In this document: piece after piece, positions 24,436 to 32,677 of the stretch
How positions within the stretch are numbered: position 1 is the stretch's first letter
How the letters are laid out: each line of letters begins with the position of its first letter
Source: a virus
DNA length: 39,769 bases
IMG/VR virus record: IMGVR_UViG_3300035703_004069
Location: 1 to 39,769 of that record
Reading direction: 5' to 3' (one strand)
Position numbers and translations under genes: made by a program
Notes under the pieces: model-generated
What the model was told of the DNA's origin: nothing
The model's input: the letters and a program-made list of their open reading frames with translations, nothing else
Database searches by the model: none

Positions 24436-24855
24436 TTACGTTTTAATTAGCTTTGTCAAATCCTGTTCAAAGTTCAGATAGTTAGCAGCAGTATAACGTA
24501 GAACACTCCAGCCTTGAGTAGTAGCAAGATTGTATTTCTCTACATCAGTGGAATATCCGCTTACAGTTGTATGCCTTGATTTCTTAGAGAATATACCTTC
24601 GTATTCAATCGCGAGCTTCATATCTGGTATAGCCCAATCAAACCTAAACCTTCTTACATCATCGAATTTCATTTCGGTAACAAAATCAGTGATGAGGTTT
24701 TTATTTTTGAATTGTTCCAGGATCAATTGAATTGTTTGTTTTTCGATTGACACCTTTTCGATTTTGATTTTGATTTTCTTTTTAGGTTTGATTTGTTCCT
24801 GAACTTTCAATCCTTTAGATTTTAGTTTCTCAAGGTCTTTTTCTGTCCACGCCAT
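24436..24855 (-). CDS. PD-(D/E)XK-type endonuclease domain protein
   Basis: A 139-residue protein with a basic N-terminus (KPKKKIKIKIEK) and a nuclease-like core: FRFDWAIPDMKLAIEYEG (D and E-x-E, residues ~75-92), a lysine in the GYSTDVEKYNLATTQGW segment, and VLRYT. This order (FDwa...laiEyeG...rH...D..K...GW.vlRyT) is that of DUF559/Vsr-like and phage Holliday-junction-type nucleases. It could process recombination or replication intermediates, as RusA does in lambdoid phages. It starts two bases after the ASCH gene. Confidence 0.75.
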   Translation of the reverse strand: MAWTEKDLEKLKSKGLKVQEQIKPKKKIKIKIEKVSIEKQTIQLILEQFKNKNLITDFVTEMKFDDVRRFRFDWAIPDMKLAIEYEGIFSKKSRHTTVSGYSTDVEKYNLATTQGWSVLRYTAANYLNFEQDLTKLIKT

Positions 24856-24857
24856 AA

Positions 24858-25520
24858 TTAATCATCATCTGGTTCAATTTCTCCTTTAGCTACCATTTCC
24901 TCATATTCTGCTTGCATGATTGGGAAAAGTTCATCAGCGCATAGTTTACAGAAATAGTTATCATCTCCATCACGTTGCATGTTATCAATATCAAAATCTT
25001 TCTCACAGCTTTCACAAGTTTGTTCACATCCATGCCATTCCCAAAAAGATAGTTTTCCTTTTACGTTTAGGATTGGCTTATCGTATAGAACAGGATTAGC
25101 GAGTACCCAATTGTAAATTGGTTTGATTCCTTTATTCCTTTCCCATTTAGCAATATCTTTTTCGTATTGGTTGGTTGTCAAATACTTTTCCCATGAATAA
25201 TCAGCTGGAGTTGGTATTGGAACTTCAATGCTTTGTTCAGCCCAAATACTCGGATGATTAACTACACAATCGATTATGTCAACTTCTCCGATGATTGCGG
25301 AAAAATGATGCTGTTTTCCTAAAGTAATATTATCATACATTACTTTAAAATCATTTTTTTGAATATCATTTAATAATTCGTCATAACTCCCTGCTTGTTT
25401 TGCCGAAGCATGAATAAAAATTCTACCTCGAAAATTCGTTCTCCAAGTTCTGTTTTCGATGTCTTTGATTCCATGAGCTATCAGTGAAGCCCACGGTTGT
25501 TTTATTGAAAGTGCTTTCAT
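24858..25520 (-). CDS. ASCH-domain protein with C-terminal zinc finger
   Basis: A 220-residue protein. The N-terminal ~110 residues are an ASCH domain: MKALSIKQPWASLIAHGIKDIENRTW, then GRIFIHASAKQ and IIGEVDIIDCV, the signature of this PUA-like RNA- or modified-base-binding fold. Residues ~165-205 add a probable zinc-binding region with C-x-x-C pairs (CEQTCESCEKDF, FCKLCADELF). ASCH proteins are frequent in phages; some act as nucleases or recognise modified bases. The acidic tail (EIEPDDD) ends the protein. It lies in the replication operon. Confidence 0.85.
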   Translation of the reverse strand: MKALSIKQPWASLIAHGIKDIENRTWRTNFRGRIFIHASAKQAGSYDELLNDIQKNDFKVMYDNITLGKQHHFSAIIGEVDIIDCVVNHPSIWAEQSIEVPIPTPADYSWEKYLTTNQYEKDIAKWERNKGIKPIYNWVLANPVLYDKPILNVKGKLSFWEWHGCEQTCESCEKDFDIDNMQRDGDDNYFCKLCADELFPIMQAEYEEMVAKGEIEPDDD

Positions 25521-25524
25521 AGTT

Positions 25525-25833
25525 TTATTCTGCTATATAAATTGTGTTTTCTCTTTTTTCTATTTTCGGAACTTCATCAGTAACATTTATCTCTGTTTGA
25601 ACTTGCTTTGGTTTTGTTTCAGTTTTAACTGCATAGTGTATCTGACATCCAGCCACAATAACATGATTTTCTTCAGTACCTACTTTTGCATACCAATTAG
25701 AACTTCGTGCATTTGTTTTGATTCCTAAAATCGAATCTTCAATAATTTTCACTTCTCCCCAAACTGCTCTGTATTGAAATCCATCAGGACCAAAGAACCA
25801 ATTATCCGTTGTTATTAAATATTTTCCTTCCAT
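25525..25833 (-). CDS. Small phage protein, beta-rich
   Basis: A 102-residue protein beginning MEGKYLITTDNWFFGPDGFQYRAVWG, with beta content up to residue ~75 (VAGCQIHYAVKT) and a charged tail. The opening WFFGPDGFQYRAVWG is of a kind I associate with short Bacteroidetes phage proteins in the replication region. No function known. It overlaps the previous gene by 19 bases. Confidence 0.68.
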   Translation of the reverse strand: MEGKYLITTDNWFFGPDGFQYRAVWGEVKIIEDSILGIKTNARSSNWYAKVGTEENHVIVAGCQIHYAVKTETKPKQVQTEINVTDEVPKIEKRENTIYIAE

Positions 25834-26114
25834 TGTTCTAGTTTATTAAATTCTTGCCAATCTTTTTTACTCCAACTAATTACTGGTTTACTCCACAAGT
25901 AATGAGTTTTATCTTTTCTTAACACATCAAGAACCTCATCCAGTTTTCTAGTTTTAGGTTGTAGCTCTTTCACTTTTCTAATAGACAAATCCTTACTAGT
26001 GATTTTGTGCCTTTCCATAATTTTCTTTTTGTTCCGCTGGTAATACTCACGTTTTTGCTCTAATCGTTTAACTCGATTTCGATAGTAAGATTTCATGTTT
26101 GCATTTTGTTCCAT
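25815..26114 (-). CDS. Basic small protein of unknown function
   Basis: A 99-residue, strongly basic protein from MEQNANMKSYYRNRV; the helical N-terminal half (KRLEQKREYYQRNKKKIMERHK) suggests nucleic-acid binding. The C-terminal half has YLWSKPVISWSKKDWQEFNKLEQW. The start is set at 26114, one base after the helicase-loader stop; the longer frame to 26276 lies entirely inside that gene and is improbable. Confidence 0.62.
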   Translation of the reverse strand: MEQNANMKSYYRNRVKRLEQKREYYQRNKKKIMERHKITSKDLSIRKVKELQPKTRKLDEVLDVLRKDKTHYLWSKPVISWSKKDWQEFNKLEQWKENI

Positions 26115-26115
26115 A

Positions 26116-26991
26116 CTACTTCCTGAATGATTTACCTTTAAACTCAATGATATTGTACATCTCAAAAACTCTATCGTAAACGCGACCTCCGTACTTCTCA
26201 CCAAACTCCTGTAATCCGATTTCAATATTTCCATTGAATCCATCTTTGAAATTACAAGTAATGTGTGTTTTAGCATTTCGATTGTAACGCTCCTCCAGAA
26301 TGTCTTTGAAAATATTTACTTTGCCATAATTGGAAGCAATGCGCTCGGTTTTCAAATCATCAAAGTATCTAACACCATTGAACATAATTGATTCAAATTC
26401 CTTACGTGTGCATTCTCCGTCTTCGTTTGAAATCTTTTCAAACATGGTTACCACCTCGTTAGCAGAATATCCTTTGAATCCAATTCCTTTAACACCTCTG
26501 AACATAGATTCAAATGCTTTCATGACTGAAGTCTTACCATTACCAAAAGCTCCAATAATTAAAAGTCCTTTATCAAAGCTTGGTTCTGATAATCTGGTTA
26601 AGTTTGCACACTTGAAAAATCTTTCATCCTTTGCGAAATAGTATAGAATTGGCTCCAAGTTCTGAATTGTTTCTGGAGTTTTTAAGAATGGCTTACCATG
26701 GATCAATTGGAAATGTTTTTTAAACAATATCCAAAGCTCTCTGGAATTGAGAGATACTTCTGTTTTTTCTTTTACTTGAAATATTTTCTCAAAATAGTCA
26801 GCGCTTTTTAAAATTTGCTCTTCTGGAGTAAAACTTCTTTTTTCTTCAAAAGCTTTCATTTGTTCCTTCTGATCTTCAGTGAGTAATTCAGGCTTTAAAC
26901 TTTTAAGATGATTGTATTTGTTTATGCCGATTGTATTATCGATTCGTTTCGAAAGCTCCTGAGGACTGTCTATTATCTTTTCTTGTTCCAT
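26116..26991 (-). CDS. DnaC-like helicase loader ATPase
   Basis: A 291-residue AAA+ protein from MEQEKIIDSPQEL. Walker A GAFGNGKT is at residues ~147-154, Walker B in VRYFDDL (~205), then a sensor-type region DILEERYNRNAKTHITCN. This is the DnaC/DnaI pattern for loading the host replicative helicase. The first ~100 residues should bind the helicase. An earlier Met at 27021 is also possible. The gene begins 56 bases inside its upstream partner, the initiator, so both are probably translated in a coupled way. Confidence 0.82.
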   Translation of the reverse strand: MEQEKIIDSPQELSKRIDNTIGINKYNHLKSLKPELLTEDQKEQMKAFEEKRSFTPEEQILKSADYFEKIFQVKEKTEVSLNSRELWILFKKHFQLIHGKPFLKTPETIQNLEPILYYFAKDERFFKCANLTRLSEPSFDKGLLIIGAFGNGKTSVMKAFESMFRGVKGIGFKGYSANEVVTMFEKISNEDGECTRKEFESIMFNGVRYFDDLKTERIASNYGKVNIFKDILEERYNRNAKTHITCNFKDGFNGNIEIGLQEFGEKYGGRVYDRVFEMYNIIEFKGKSFRK

Positions 26992-27715
26992 TGTGTAAAT
27001 TTTTAGGTAACCAGTTAACAAAATGCGTTATAAATTCTTTTTTGTTTTGATGTGATTTAAAAATTGTTCTTAGGTACAATTCAAATTCATCTAGCTTTTT
27101 TGGAATTACTTCTGGTGTTGTTTTTTGTTGCATCGAAATTGTTTCTATCCAAGTAGGTGATTCTTTAAGAGAATTTAAGTGTTCTAAATTTTTGGTGTTG
27201 TCGAAATTTTCTTCTTTTATCTTCTCTTCTTTACTTTCCTCTACTTTACTCTTCTTTTCTTTAGGGATAACTTCCGCCGTATTGGTCGGTTTGAGTGTCA
27301 AACTTCCGCCGTATTGGTCGTTTTTTATTCCTTTTTCGTTTAATACGTCGGAGTATTGGAAAATTTTATTCTTTCTTTTACGATATGCATCCTCAATAGA
27401 GTTCACAAATTTCTCACTCCAAATTATCTTATGCTCTTCATAAAGAAATTTATCAATAGCATTCAATTTTGCTAAATCAGAAAGTATGTTCAAAGTCATT
27501 TCTTCACTTATTTTGAACGTGGAAGTAAGAAACATTAATGTCATATCATCAGAGATATCGATATAATGATTATTAGCTTTACCTAGCTGCTCTAATAACT
27601 TAAACCAAGTTGCATAACCATCATTCCCGTACTTTGATTCAATGATATTCATTTTACGTCCATGTGTGCAATCATGTGGAAAGTAGTCTACATCTTTTCT
27701 TTGTTCTCTTGCCAT
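26936..27715 (-). CDS. Replication initiator / replisome organiser (Lin1244/DUF4373-like)
   Basis: A 259-residue protein. Residues ~1-100 (DVDYFPHDCTHGRKMNIIESKYGNDGYATWFKLLEQLG) match the N-terminal domain of Lin1244/Lin1753-type proteins, a winged-helix form in phage initiators of the DnaD group. A variable Lys/Glu-rich linker follows. The last ~60 residues (ELYLRTIFKSHQNKKEFITHFVNWLPKNL) are probably DnaB/loader binding. Together with the overlapping loader it would direct host DnaB to the phage origin. Origin repeats inside the gene were not evident to me. Confidence 0.78.
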   Translation of the reverse strand: MAREQRKDVDYFPHDCTHGRKMNIIESKYGNDGYATWFKLLEQLGKANNHYIDISDDMTLMFLTSTFKISEEMTLNILSDLAKLNAIDKFLYEEHKIIWSEKFVNSIEDAYRKRKNKIFQYSDVLNEKGIKNDQYGGSLTLKPTNTAEVIPKEKKSKVEESKEEKIKEENFDNTKNLEHLNSLKESPTWIETISMQQKTTPEVIPKKLDEFELYLRTIFKSHQNKKEFITHFVNWLPKNLHNGTRKDNRQSSGAFETNR

Positions 27716-27716
27716 G

Positions 27717-27896
27717 TTACTTATTGCCTATTATATTAGTATTTATATACTCTTTTTCTATTTCGGTTAATTTGTGAGTAGTGTAAGTGGTTTTACCGAC
27801 TATCTGTATTTTCACTTCAACTCCAGAACTTCTAAAAATGAAGTATGTATTTTCTTCGTGAAGTGAATCACAGATAACCACTTTTAAAGCATTCAT
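27717..27896 (-). CDS. Small protein between helicase and initiator
   Basis: A 59-residue ORF (MNALKVVICDSLHEENTYF at the start, TNIIGNK at the end) filling exactly the gap between two genes: its ATG overlaps the helicase stop as TAATG, and its stop lies one base before the initiator ATG. Composition is mixed beta/alpha with VEVKIQIVGKTTYTTHKLTEIEKEY. Packing leaves little doubt it is translated. Function unknown. Confidence 0.68.
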   Translation of the reverse strand: MNALKVVICDSLHEENTYFIFRSSGVEVKIQIVGKTTYTTHKLTEIEKEYINTNIIGNK

Positions 27897-29557
27897 TACT
27901 TGAATAGATTAATCACATTATCAACAAAACTCATATCCATTTCATCAGTAGCTCCAGTAATAGTATTTCCAATATGGCGCTTATCCTGAATCATCTGATA
28001 CATTTCCTCATCGATAGTGTTTTGACCAAGGAAGTAAGTACACATCACATTGTTTTTTTGACCAATACGGTGCGCTCTGTCCTCACATTGAGCACAATCA
28101 GCATAAGTCCAAGGGTACTCGATAAAACCTACACGTGATGAAGCTGTAAGAGTAATACCCACACCTGCAGCTTTGATGTTGCAAACAATCAATTTTACAT
28201 TAGGATCGTTTTGAAATCTGTCAATTGCTTTTTGTTTTTCATCAGAAGTCATTCGGCCATTCACACTTACTGCAGCAGGAAACATTCTACGGACCTCATC
28301 ACCAATTTCATGTAGGTTATGGAATAAGATTAGTTTTTCTCCTGAATCCATTACTTCCTGAACAAACTCCTTCACTTCGTTAAGTTTACCTTTTGCAGAA
28401 ATTTGTTTCAGTACTCCCATACGTACCATGATTTCACCTCTTAACTTTCTTGCGATTTCCTCATTATCACAACCATTATCTTCCATCCATTTAACAAAGT
28501 CATTCTTTGCTTTGTTGTACTCAGCTCTGTTGGTAATATCACATAAAATCGTTTGACGTTGTTTCTCTGGCAAATCCTTTGCTACATCTTTTTTCTCACG
28601 TCTGAAGAAACAATGTTGATTCAGTTTGTAGTTTAGTTCTTTTAGGTTGCTTGCACCTTTACCACCTTCACAATATCTTTCACGAAATACTTTCTCATTA
28701 GCAAGCTTTCCGATAATAGCCAGTTGAGGTAATGTATCGATTGGTTTATTAACGATCATGGTTCCAGTCAATCCAATTCGATATAGTTTACCTAAAGCGA
28801 TTTGAAGTGCTATTTTTGTTTGTTGGGTATTTCTATCTTTACATCTGTGAATCTCATCAATGATAACTGAATTGAATAGTTTTACTCTTGGATTCATTTC
28901 GATGTCAGATGACTTGTATGTTTTTTTTGTTGGCATTTTATGAACGAAGTACTTACGTAATGATTCGTAGTTTACGATGAAAATATCCACACCAGCTACT
29001 TCATGATATCGGTGCCAGGTGTCTTTAATTTTATCTTCAAGAATCATAGCTTTTTTACCGGTCCACATTTGCCATTCACGTTGCCAGTTAATTTTAGTAG
29101 TAGCCGGGCAAATGACTAAACAAGGATATACAATTTCATTATTGTATTTATCTGCTGTGTAAATAGTAGCTATCGATTGCATTGTTTTACCAAGTCCTTG
29201 CTCATCACCATTGATAAAACGTTTTAATTCTAAACCTCTAGCGACTCCTTGATATTGATATGGTCTAGGAGTAAAACCATTTTCTCTATTTACAATGTCG
29301 ATTTCAAATTCTAACTCAGGCATTGGAGGTATCTCCCCAATTTCTTGAGGAGATGTATTTCCAATAACCACCCATTCCGCTTTAGTCTTCTTTTGTATTT
29401 CCTGAAGCTCTGCTCTTCTTGTTAAAGGCAAAACCCATGACTTAGAAGTCCAATCAAAATTAGCTCCAATTCCTTTGAGCATATTTTGATTAGTTACACG
29501 AAATCGATTGTAGTCGATTTTGACATGAAACATAGTTGGGTGTTCAATTATTTGCAT
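27896..29557 (-). CDS. SNF2-family DEAD/DEAH helicase
   Basis: A 553-residue SF2 ATPase. A ~90-residue N-terminal region with HVKIDYNRFRV and FDWTSKSWVLP resembles the HARP-like domain of SMARCAL1-type annealing helicases. Motif I is GDEQGLGKT (residues 117-125; Gln instead of the usual Met), motif II DEIH (near 240), then LTGTMIVNKP (III). The C-terminal domain carries VNGRMTSDEKQKAIDRF, AAGVGITLTASS (V) and QCEDRAHRIGQK (VI). It probably remodels replication forks or recombination intermediates rather than unwinding processively. Often encoded next to phage replication genes. Confidence 0.9.
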   Translation of the reverse strand: MQIIEHPTMFHVKIDYNRFRVTNQNMLKGIGANFDWTSKSWVLPLTRRAELQEIQKKTKAEWVVIGNTSPQEIGEIPPMPELEFEIDIVNRENGFTPRPYQYQGVARGLELKRFINGDEQGLGKTMQSIATIYTADKYNNEIVYPCLVICPATTKINWQREWQMWTGKKAMILEDKIKDTWHRYHEVAGVDIFIVNYESLRKYFVHKMPTKKTYKSSDIEMNPRVKLFNSVIIDEIHRCKDRNTQQTKIALQIALGKLYRIGLTGTMIVNKPIDTLPQLAIIGKLANEKVFRERYCEGGKGASNLKELNYKLNQHCFFRREKKDVAKDLPEKQRQTILCDITNRAEYNKAKNDFVKWMEDNGCDNEEIARKLRGEIMVRMGVLKQISAKGKLNEVKEFVQEVMDSGEKLILFHNLHEIGDEVRRMFPAAVSVNGRMTSDEKQKAIDRFQNDPNVKLIVCNIKAAGVGITLTASSRVGFIEYPWTYADCAQCEDRAHRIGQKNNVMCTYFLGQNTIDEEMYQMIQDKRHIGNTITGATDEMDMSFVDNVINLFK

Positions 29558-29579
29558 AATTTTCTTTGATTGTTTTGGG

Positions 29580-30188
29580 TTATTCTACAGACTCAACTGC
29601 TTTCTTTTTTGAAGTCTTAGTTTGTTTTGGTATGTCAGTTACATCTCCAAAAGCTTCACCGCTTTCTTCATCTCCTTCGAACATTTCCAGCTGTGCTTTA
29701 GGAGCTTGTTTTCCTTGCATGTATGCAAGAACTTCACGTTTTAAGACTTCTACTGCTTCTTTTAATTCATACATGAATTTGTAATTACCACCATCTAAGT
29801 CAATGGCAGGAGCAGAGAAAGAAACTACATCACCATCAGTCAATTGTTTATTTCCTGAAATAGTAACGAAGTTCAAACCTTTCTTATCTATGATACTGAA
29901 TTCATTCACATAGAATTTAAAGAAGTCTAAACTTGCAGAATTTTCTCTGTCTTCAAGATAACTCTCTGGTCTTTCAATGGCATCCTGTACCAGGTCCTCG
30001 TTTGTAATTTCTTCACAGATAAAAGCAAAGTGAGGGATAAGCGCTCTGAATGCAGCTTTTAAATCATCATGAATTGGTGCATCTGATGAGGTTTTGATTC
30101 CATTTTTTACATCAGCATCATGCTGGTCGAATTCATACGTAAGGAAAATTGAATTTCGAATTGCGGCTTTTTTAATAACAATGTTCAT
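29580..30188 (-). CDS. Replication-region protein of unknown function
   Basis: A 202-residue protein, MNIVIKKAAIRNSIFLTYEF at the start, mixed alpha/beta to residue ~160, then an acidic stretch (LEMFEGDEESGEAFGDVTDI) and a basic tail (KQTKTSKKKA). The helix ELKEAVEVLKREVLAYMQGK precedes it. Proteins of this kind stand next to the SNF2 helicase in Bacteroidetes phages in my recollection. The acidic tail is like those of single-strand DNA-binding proteins (QLEMF plus acidic residues), but no OB-fold pattern is visible. Confidence 0.7.
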   Translation of the reverse strand: MNIVIKKAAIRNSIFLTYEFDQHDADVKNGIKTSSDAPIHDDLKAAFRALIPHFAFICEEITNEDLVQDAIERPESYLEDRENSASLDFFKFYVNEFSIIDKKGLNFVTISGNKQLTDGDVVSFSAPAIDLDGGNYKFMYELKEAVEVLKREVLAYMQGKQAPKAQLEMFEGDEESGEAFGDVTDIPKQTKTSKKKAVESVE

Positions 30189-30210
30189 AATTTATATAGA
30201 ATTTAATTAA

Positions 30211-31884
30211 TTACTTTTTAGAAGCTATTTCTTTGGCTTTGTCTTTGATTCTTTTGGCTGGAGTATCTGCAGGAACTTCTTCTGATTCTATTACAGCATC
30301 AATCACATCTACATCTTTGGCTTGGTTTAATCCTAAAGCTTCGTAGTATTTATCAATCGTGAATTCCCAAGGCTCTCTATCTGTTTCTCTGCCTGAATCA
30401 GAATCAAAATCATCAATAATAATATTATCAATAGCTATTAGATTTAAACAAAATGGGATTGGGTATTCATTCACAATAACATTTGCTATATTGCCTAGTA
30501 ATTGCTCTCTTTCTGCATAGGTTATGTTTTCTGTGAAATCTCTAATACTTGAGCCTTCAAGTGTTATTTCTTTGATTTCTTGAATATCTAAATAAAGAAG
30601 CTTTGCAATCACTACAGCATTAACACAAGTGATATTTTGAAGCATTTCGTGGATAAAATGTTTTACAGCTTCAGATGTATCAATTTTGTCTTTTAATATT
30701 TTACTGAAAATCAATTCTACTCTTGGTATAATTACCTCATCAATTTCGATAGCTCTTCGTAATTGATAACTTCCTGTACTTGGTTTTGATTCCTGAGTTT
30801 CTTCTTTCTCTTCAATTTTCTCCAACCAAATAAGTTTCCCTAAATCTTTTTGACTGTAAGCATCAGTCTTTTCAATGATAGCTGGTTCTGTGAATTGTTC
30901 TGTTTTTTCATTATTAAAACGTACCGATTCAATTTTACCATTATCTCTTTTAACTCTTGCAGTGTGGCTACTCCATTGGTCTTTCTCAACCATTGCAACA
31001 GGACAACCTAATTCTTTAACTGCATTAACTGCATTTAAGGTAACTTGAGCTTTTATTTTTTCTTTAAAACAAAAGCTATCAGTACACATATCATTTTCAG
31101 TAATATCTCCAAACAGAATATTTTCATTGATAGTACGTTTAGGACATGTTTGACAAGCTCCAGCTTTAGGTAATAATTCAGCATCGTTCAAATCAAAGTT
31201 CACTCTGTCAAAAGACAGCATCACTTCTGACTGAATAATCTGTTTTAATTGAGCGTGAGTTTTGGTGCAGTGGCATTGTGATAAATCTTTCCATTTATTT
31301 GTTTCCAAATCTTTCACACCTCCATAAAAGAAATCTTTTTTAAGAATACTCTCTTGTTTTTGTTTATCAATTTTTGATAATAAAACAGCATGTCCTAATG
31401 GTAACACTCCAACTTCTAAAGCTTCCATTGCATAATCACACAAATCAAGTAGTTTAATCCTGTCTAAAACATATTTTTTTGATTTATTGATTTTAGATGC
31501 AAGCCAGTCGATGGTCTCTTTTTGCATCAATGAACTGAAAGCTCTCGCTTCATCCAAAGGAGATACATCTTCTCTTTGTAGGTTCTCAAGTATCTGAGCT
31601 TCGAATGCTTCAATGTGTGTAAGTTCTTTTACCATTGCAGGAATCTCTGTTAACCCTGCTAATTTTGAAGCTCTGAATCTACGCTCACCACACACTAACT
31701 CATACTTTACTTTACTTGTGTCTAATGGCGGAATAGGTCTCACAAGGATTGGCTGTAACACGCCATGCTCTTTTATGCTTTCTGATAATTCAGCCAAAGT
31801 GCTATCATCAAAATGCTTTCGAGGATTAGTCAGAGATACTTTTATTTCTCCAACTGGAATTAATTTAAAATTTGATTTACTCAT
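30211..31884 (-). CDS. ParB-like nuclease/partition-domain protein
   Basis: A 557-residue protein. Residues ~8-100 are a ParB N-terminal domain: IPVGEIKVSLTNPRKHFD, LAELSESIKEHGVLQPILVRP, and the GERRFRASKLAG box responsible for CTP binding. A KorB/ParB HTH follows (~100-190; LASKINKSKKYVLDRIKLLDL, VGVLPLGHAVLLSKI). Beyond are cysteines (GACQTCPKRT, CTDSFCFKEK) probably binding zinc, and an acidic C-terminal half. No ParA is in the window, so plasmid-like partition is not shown. Bacteroidetes mobile elements and phages often carry such lone ParB proteins, for which DNA-binding, transcription or nuclease roles are proposed. Confidence 0.85.
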   Translation of the reverse strand: MSKSNFKLIPVGEIKVSLTNPRKHFDDSTLAELSESIKEHGVLQPILVRPIPPLDTSKVKYELVCGERRFRASKLAGLTEIPAMVKELTHIEAFEAQILENLQREDVSPLDEARAFSSLMQKETIDWLASKINKSKKYVLDRIKLLDLCDYAMEALEVGVLPLGHAVLLSKIDKQKQESILKKDFFYGGVKDLETNKWKDLSQCHCTKTHAQLKQIIQSEVMLSFDRVNFDLNDAELLPKAGACQTCPKRTINENILFGDITENDMCTDSFCFKEKIKAQVTLNAVNAVKELGCPVAMVEKDQWSSHTARVKRDNGKIESVRFNNEKTEQFTEPAIIEKTDAYSQKDLGKLIWLEKIEEKEETQESKPSTGSYQLRRAIEIDEVIIPRVELIFSKILKDKIDTSEAVKHFIHEMLQNITCVNAVVIAKLLYLDIQEIKEITLEGSSIRDFTENITYAEREQLLGNIANVIVNEYPIPFCLNLIAIDNIIIDDFDSDSGRETDREPWEFTIDKYYEALGLNQAKDVDVIDAVIESEEVPADTPAKRIKDKAKEIASKK

Positions 31885-31894
31885 GATTATTAAT

Positions 31895-32080
31895 TTAATT
31901 GTACATTTTTACTATTTGTCTGTTGCAACTACTCCGTTGCCTGTAGACTTTTTTAATTTCGGAGTTAACAATGAATTCGTAAGTAATTTGCTTTCTTCTT
32001 CCTATTCTATTGATATAGATAACTACACCTTTGGAATCTAACTCACCACACATTTTCCGATACTTTTTACTGCTACTCAT
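31895..32080 (-). CDS. Small basic protein
   Basis: A 61-residue, Lys/Arg-rich protein, MSSSKKYRKMCGELDSKGVVIYINRIGRRKQ, that is probably nucleic-acid-binding by charge. It lies two bases after its upstream gene and ten bases ahead of the ParB-like gene. No family recognised. Confidence 0.55.
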   Translation of the reverse strand: MSSSKKYRKMCGELDSKGVVIYINRIGRRKQITYEFIVNSEIKKVYRQRSSCNRQIVKMYN

Positions 32081-32082
32081 AT

Positions 32083-32472
32083 CTATTGTTTAAATGCAGA
32101 CATTTCAGCTTTTGCTTTACTTACTAATGTTCTGCACCATTCCAGTTGATGAGTACAAGTTCTGTTCAATCTATCTGCCCAAGTCATTAAGTAATTTTCT
32201 TTCTCTACTAATGTGTCAACAAACTTCACAGCTACACTTGGTGGAAGTTTTACAATCTGCTTTATCTCAGAAACCACATCACTTCTTAACTTCTTTTCTT
32301 TGTGGTATTTTGCATCTGCTAAAAGCTTTCCGGAACGTGCGATATATACCGCTAAAACATTTCCTCTTTCAACTGCTTCATCAATATTGTCTGAAATCTC
32401 TACTTCGATATTAGACTGCATTTCTTGAAGCTCTTTTACAATGTCATTGAATGGTGTAATTAGTTCTGTCAT
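32083..32472 (-). CDS. Helical phage protein of unknown function
   Basis: A 129-residue almost all-helical protein. Parts are LQEMQSNIEVEISDNIDEAVERG, LLADAKYHKEKKLRSDVVSEIKQIVKLPPSVAVKFVDTLVEKE and LNRTCTHQLEWCRTLVSKAKAEMSA. A similar helical profile is found in DUF-type proteins near phage recombinases. It overlaps the upstream gene by four bases. Confidence 0.68.
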   Translation of the reverse strand: MTELITPFNDIVKELQEMQSNIEVEISDNIDEAVERGNVLAVYIARSGKLLADAKYHKEKKLRSDVVSEIKQIVKLPPSVAVKFVDTLVEKENYLMTWADRLNRTCTHQLEWCRTLVSKAKAEMSAFKQ

Positions 32473-32675
32473 ACCCCAGCTTCTAAGAAAACTATATCAA
32501 CCATACCTGTTAATTTTTTCCAATTTCTTGCACTCAATGATATTTCATTTCCATCATGAGTTACAGTCATCCATACCTCGCAAGGGTCTTCTGTATCCAA
32601 ATAAACTTCTTGAGTTCCGATGTTTGTTTCATCTTGGAAAAGTTTTACTTCTTGTGTTTTTTCAAATTTTGGCAT
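32469..32675 (-). CDS. Small protein of unknown function
   Basis: A 68-residue protein, acidic in its first half (VKLFQDETNIGTQEVYLDTEDPCEVW), with a beta pattern WMTVTHDGNEISLSARNWKKL in the second. It starts two bases after the repeat-protein stop. No membrane span or signal. Function unknown. Confidence 0.62.
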   Translation of the reverse strand: MPKFEKTQEVKLFQDETNIGTQEVYLDTEDPCEVWMTVTHDGNEISLSARNWKKLTGMVDIVFLEAGV

Positions 32676-32677
32676 AA

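Noticed and set aside
30211-31884. Plasmid-type ParAB partition system.
   Set aside because: Only a ParB-like protein is present; no ParA-type ATPase or clear parS was found in the window.
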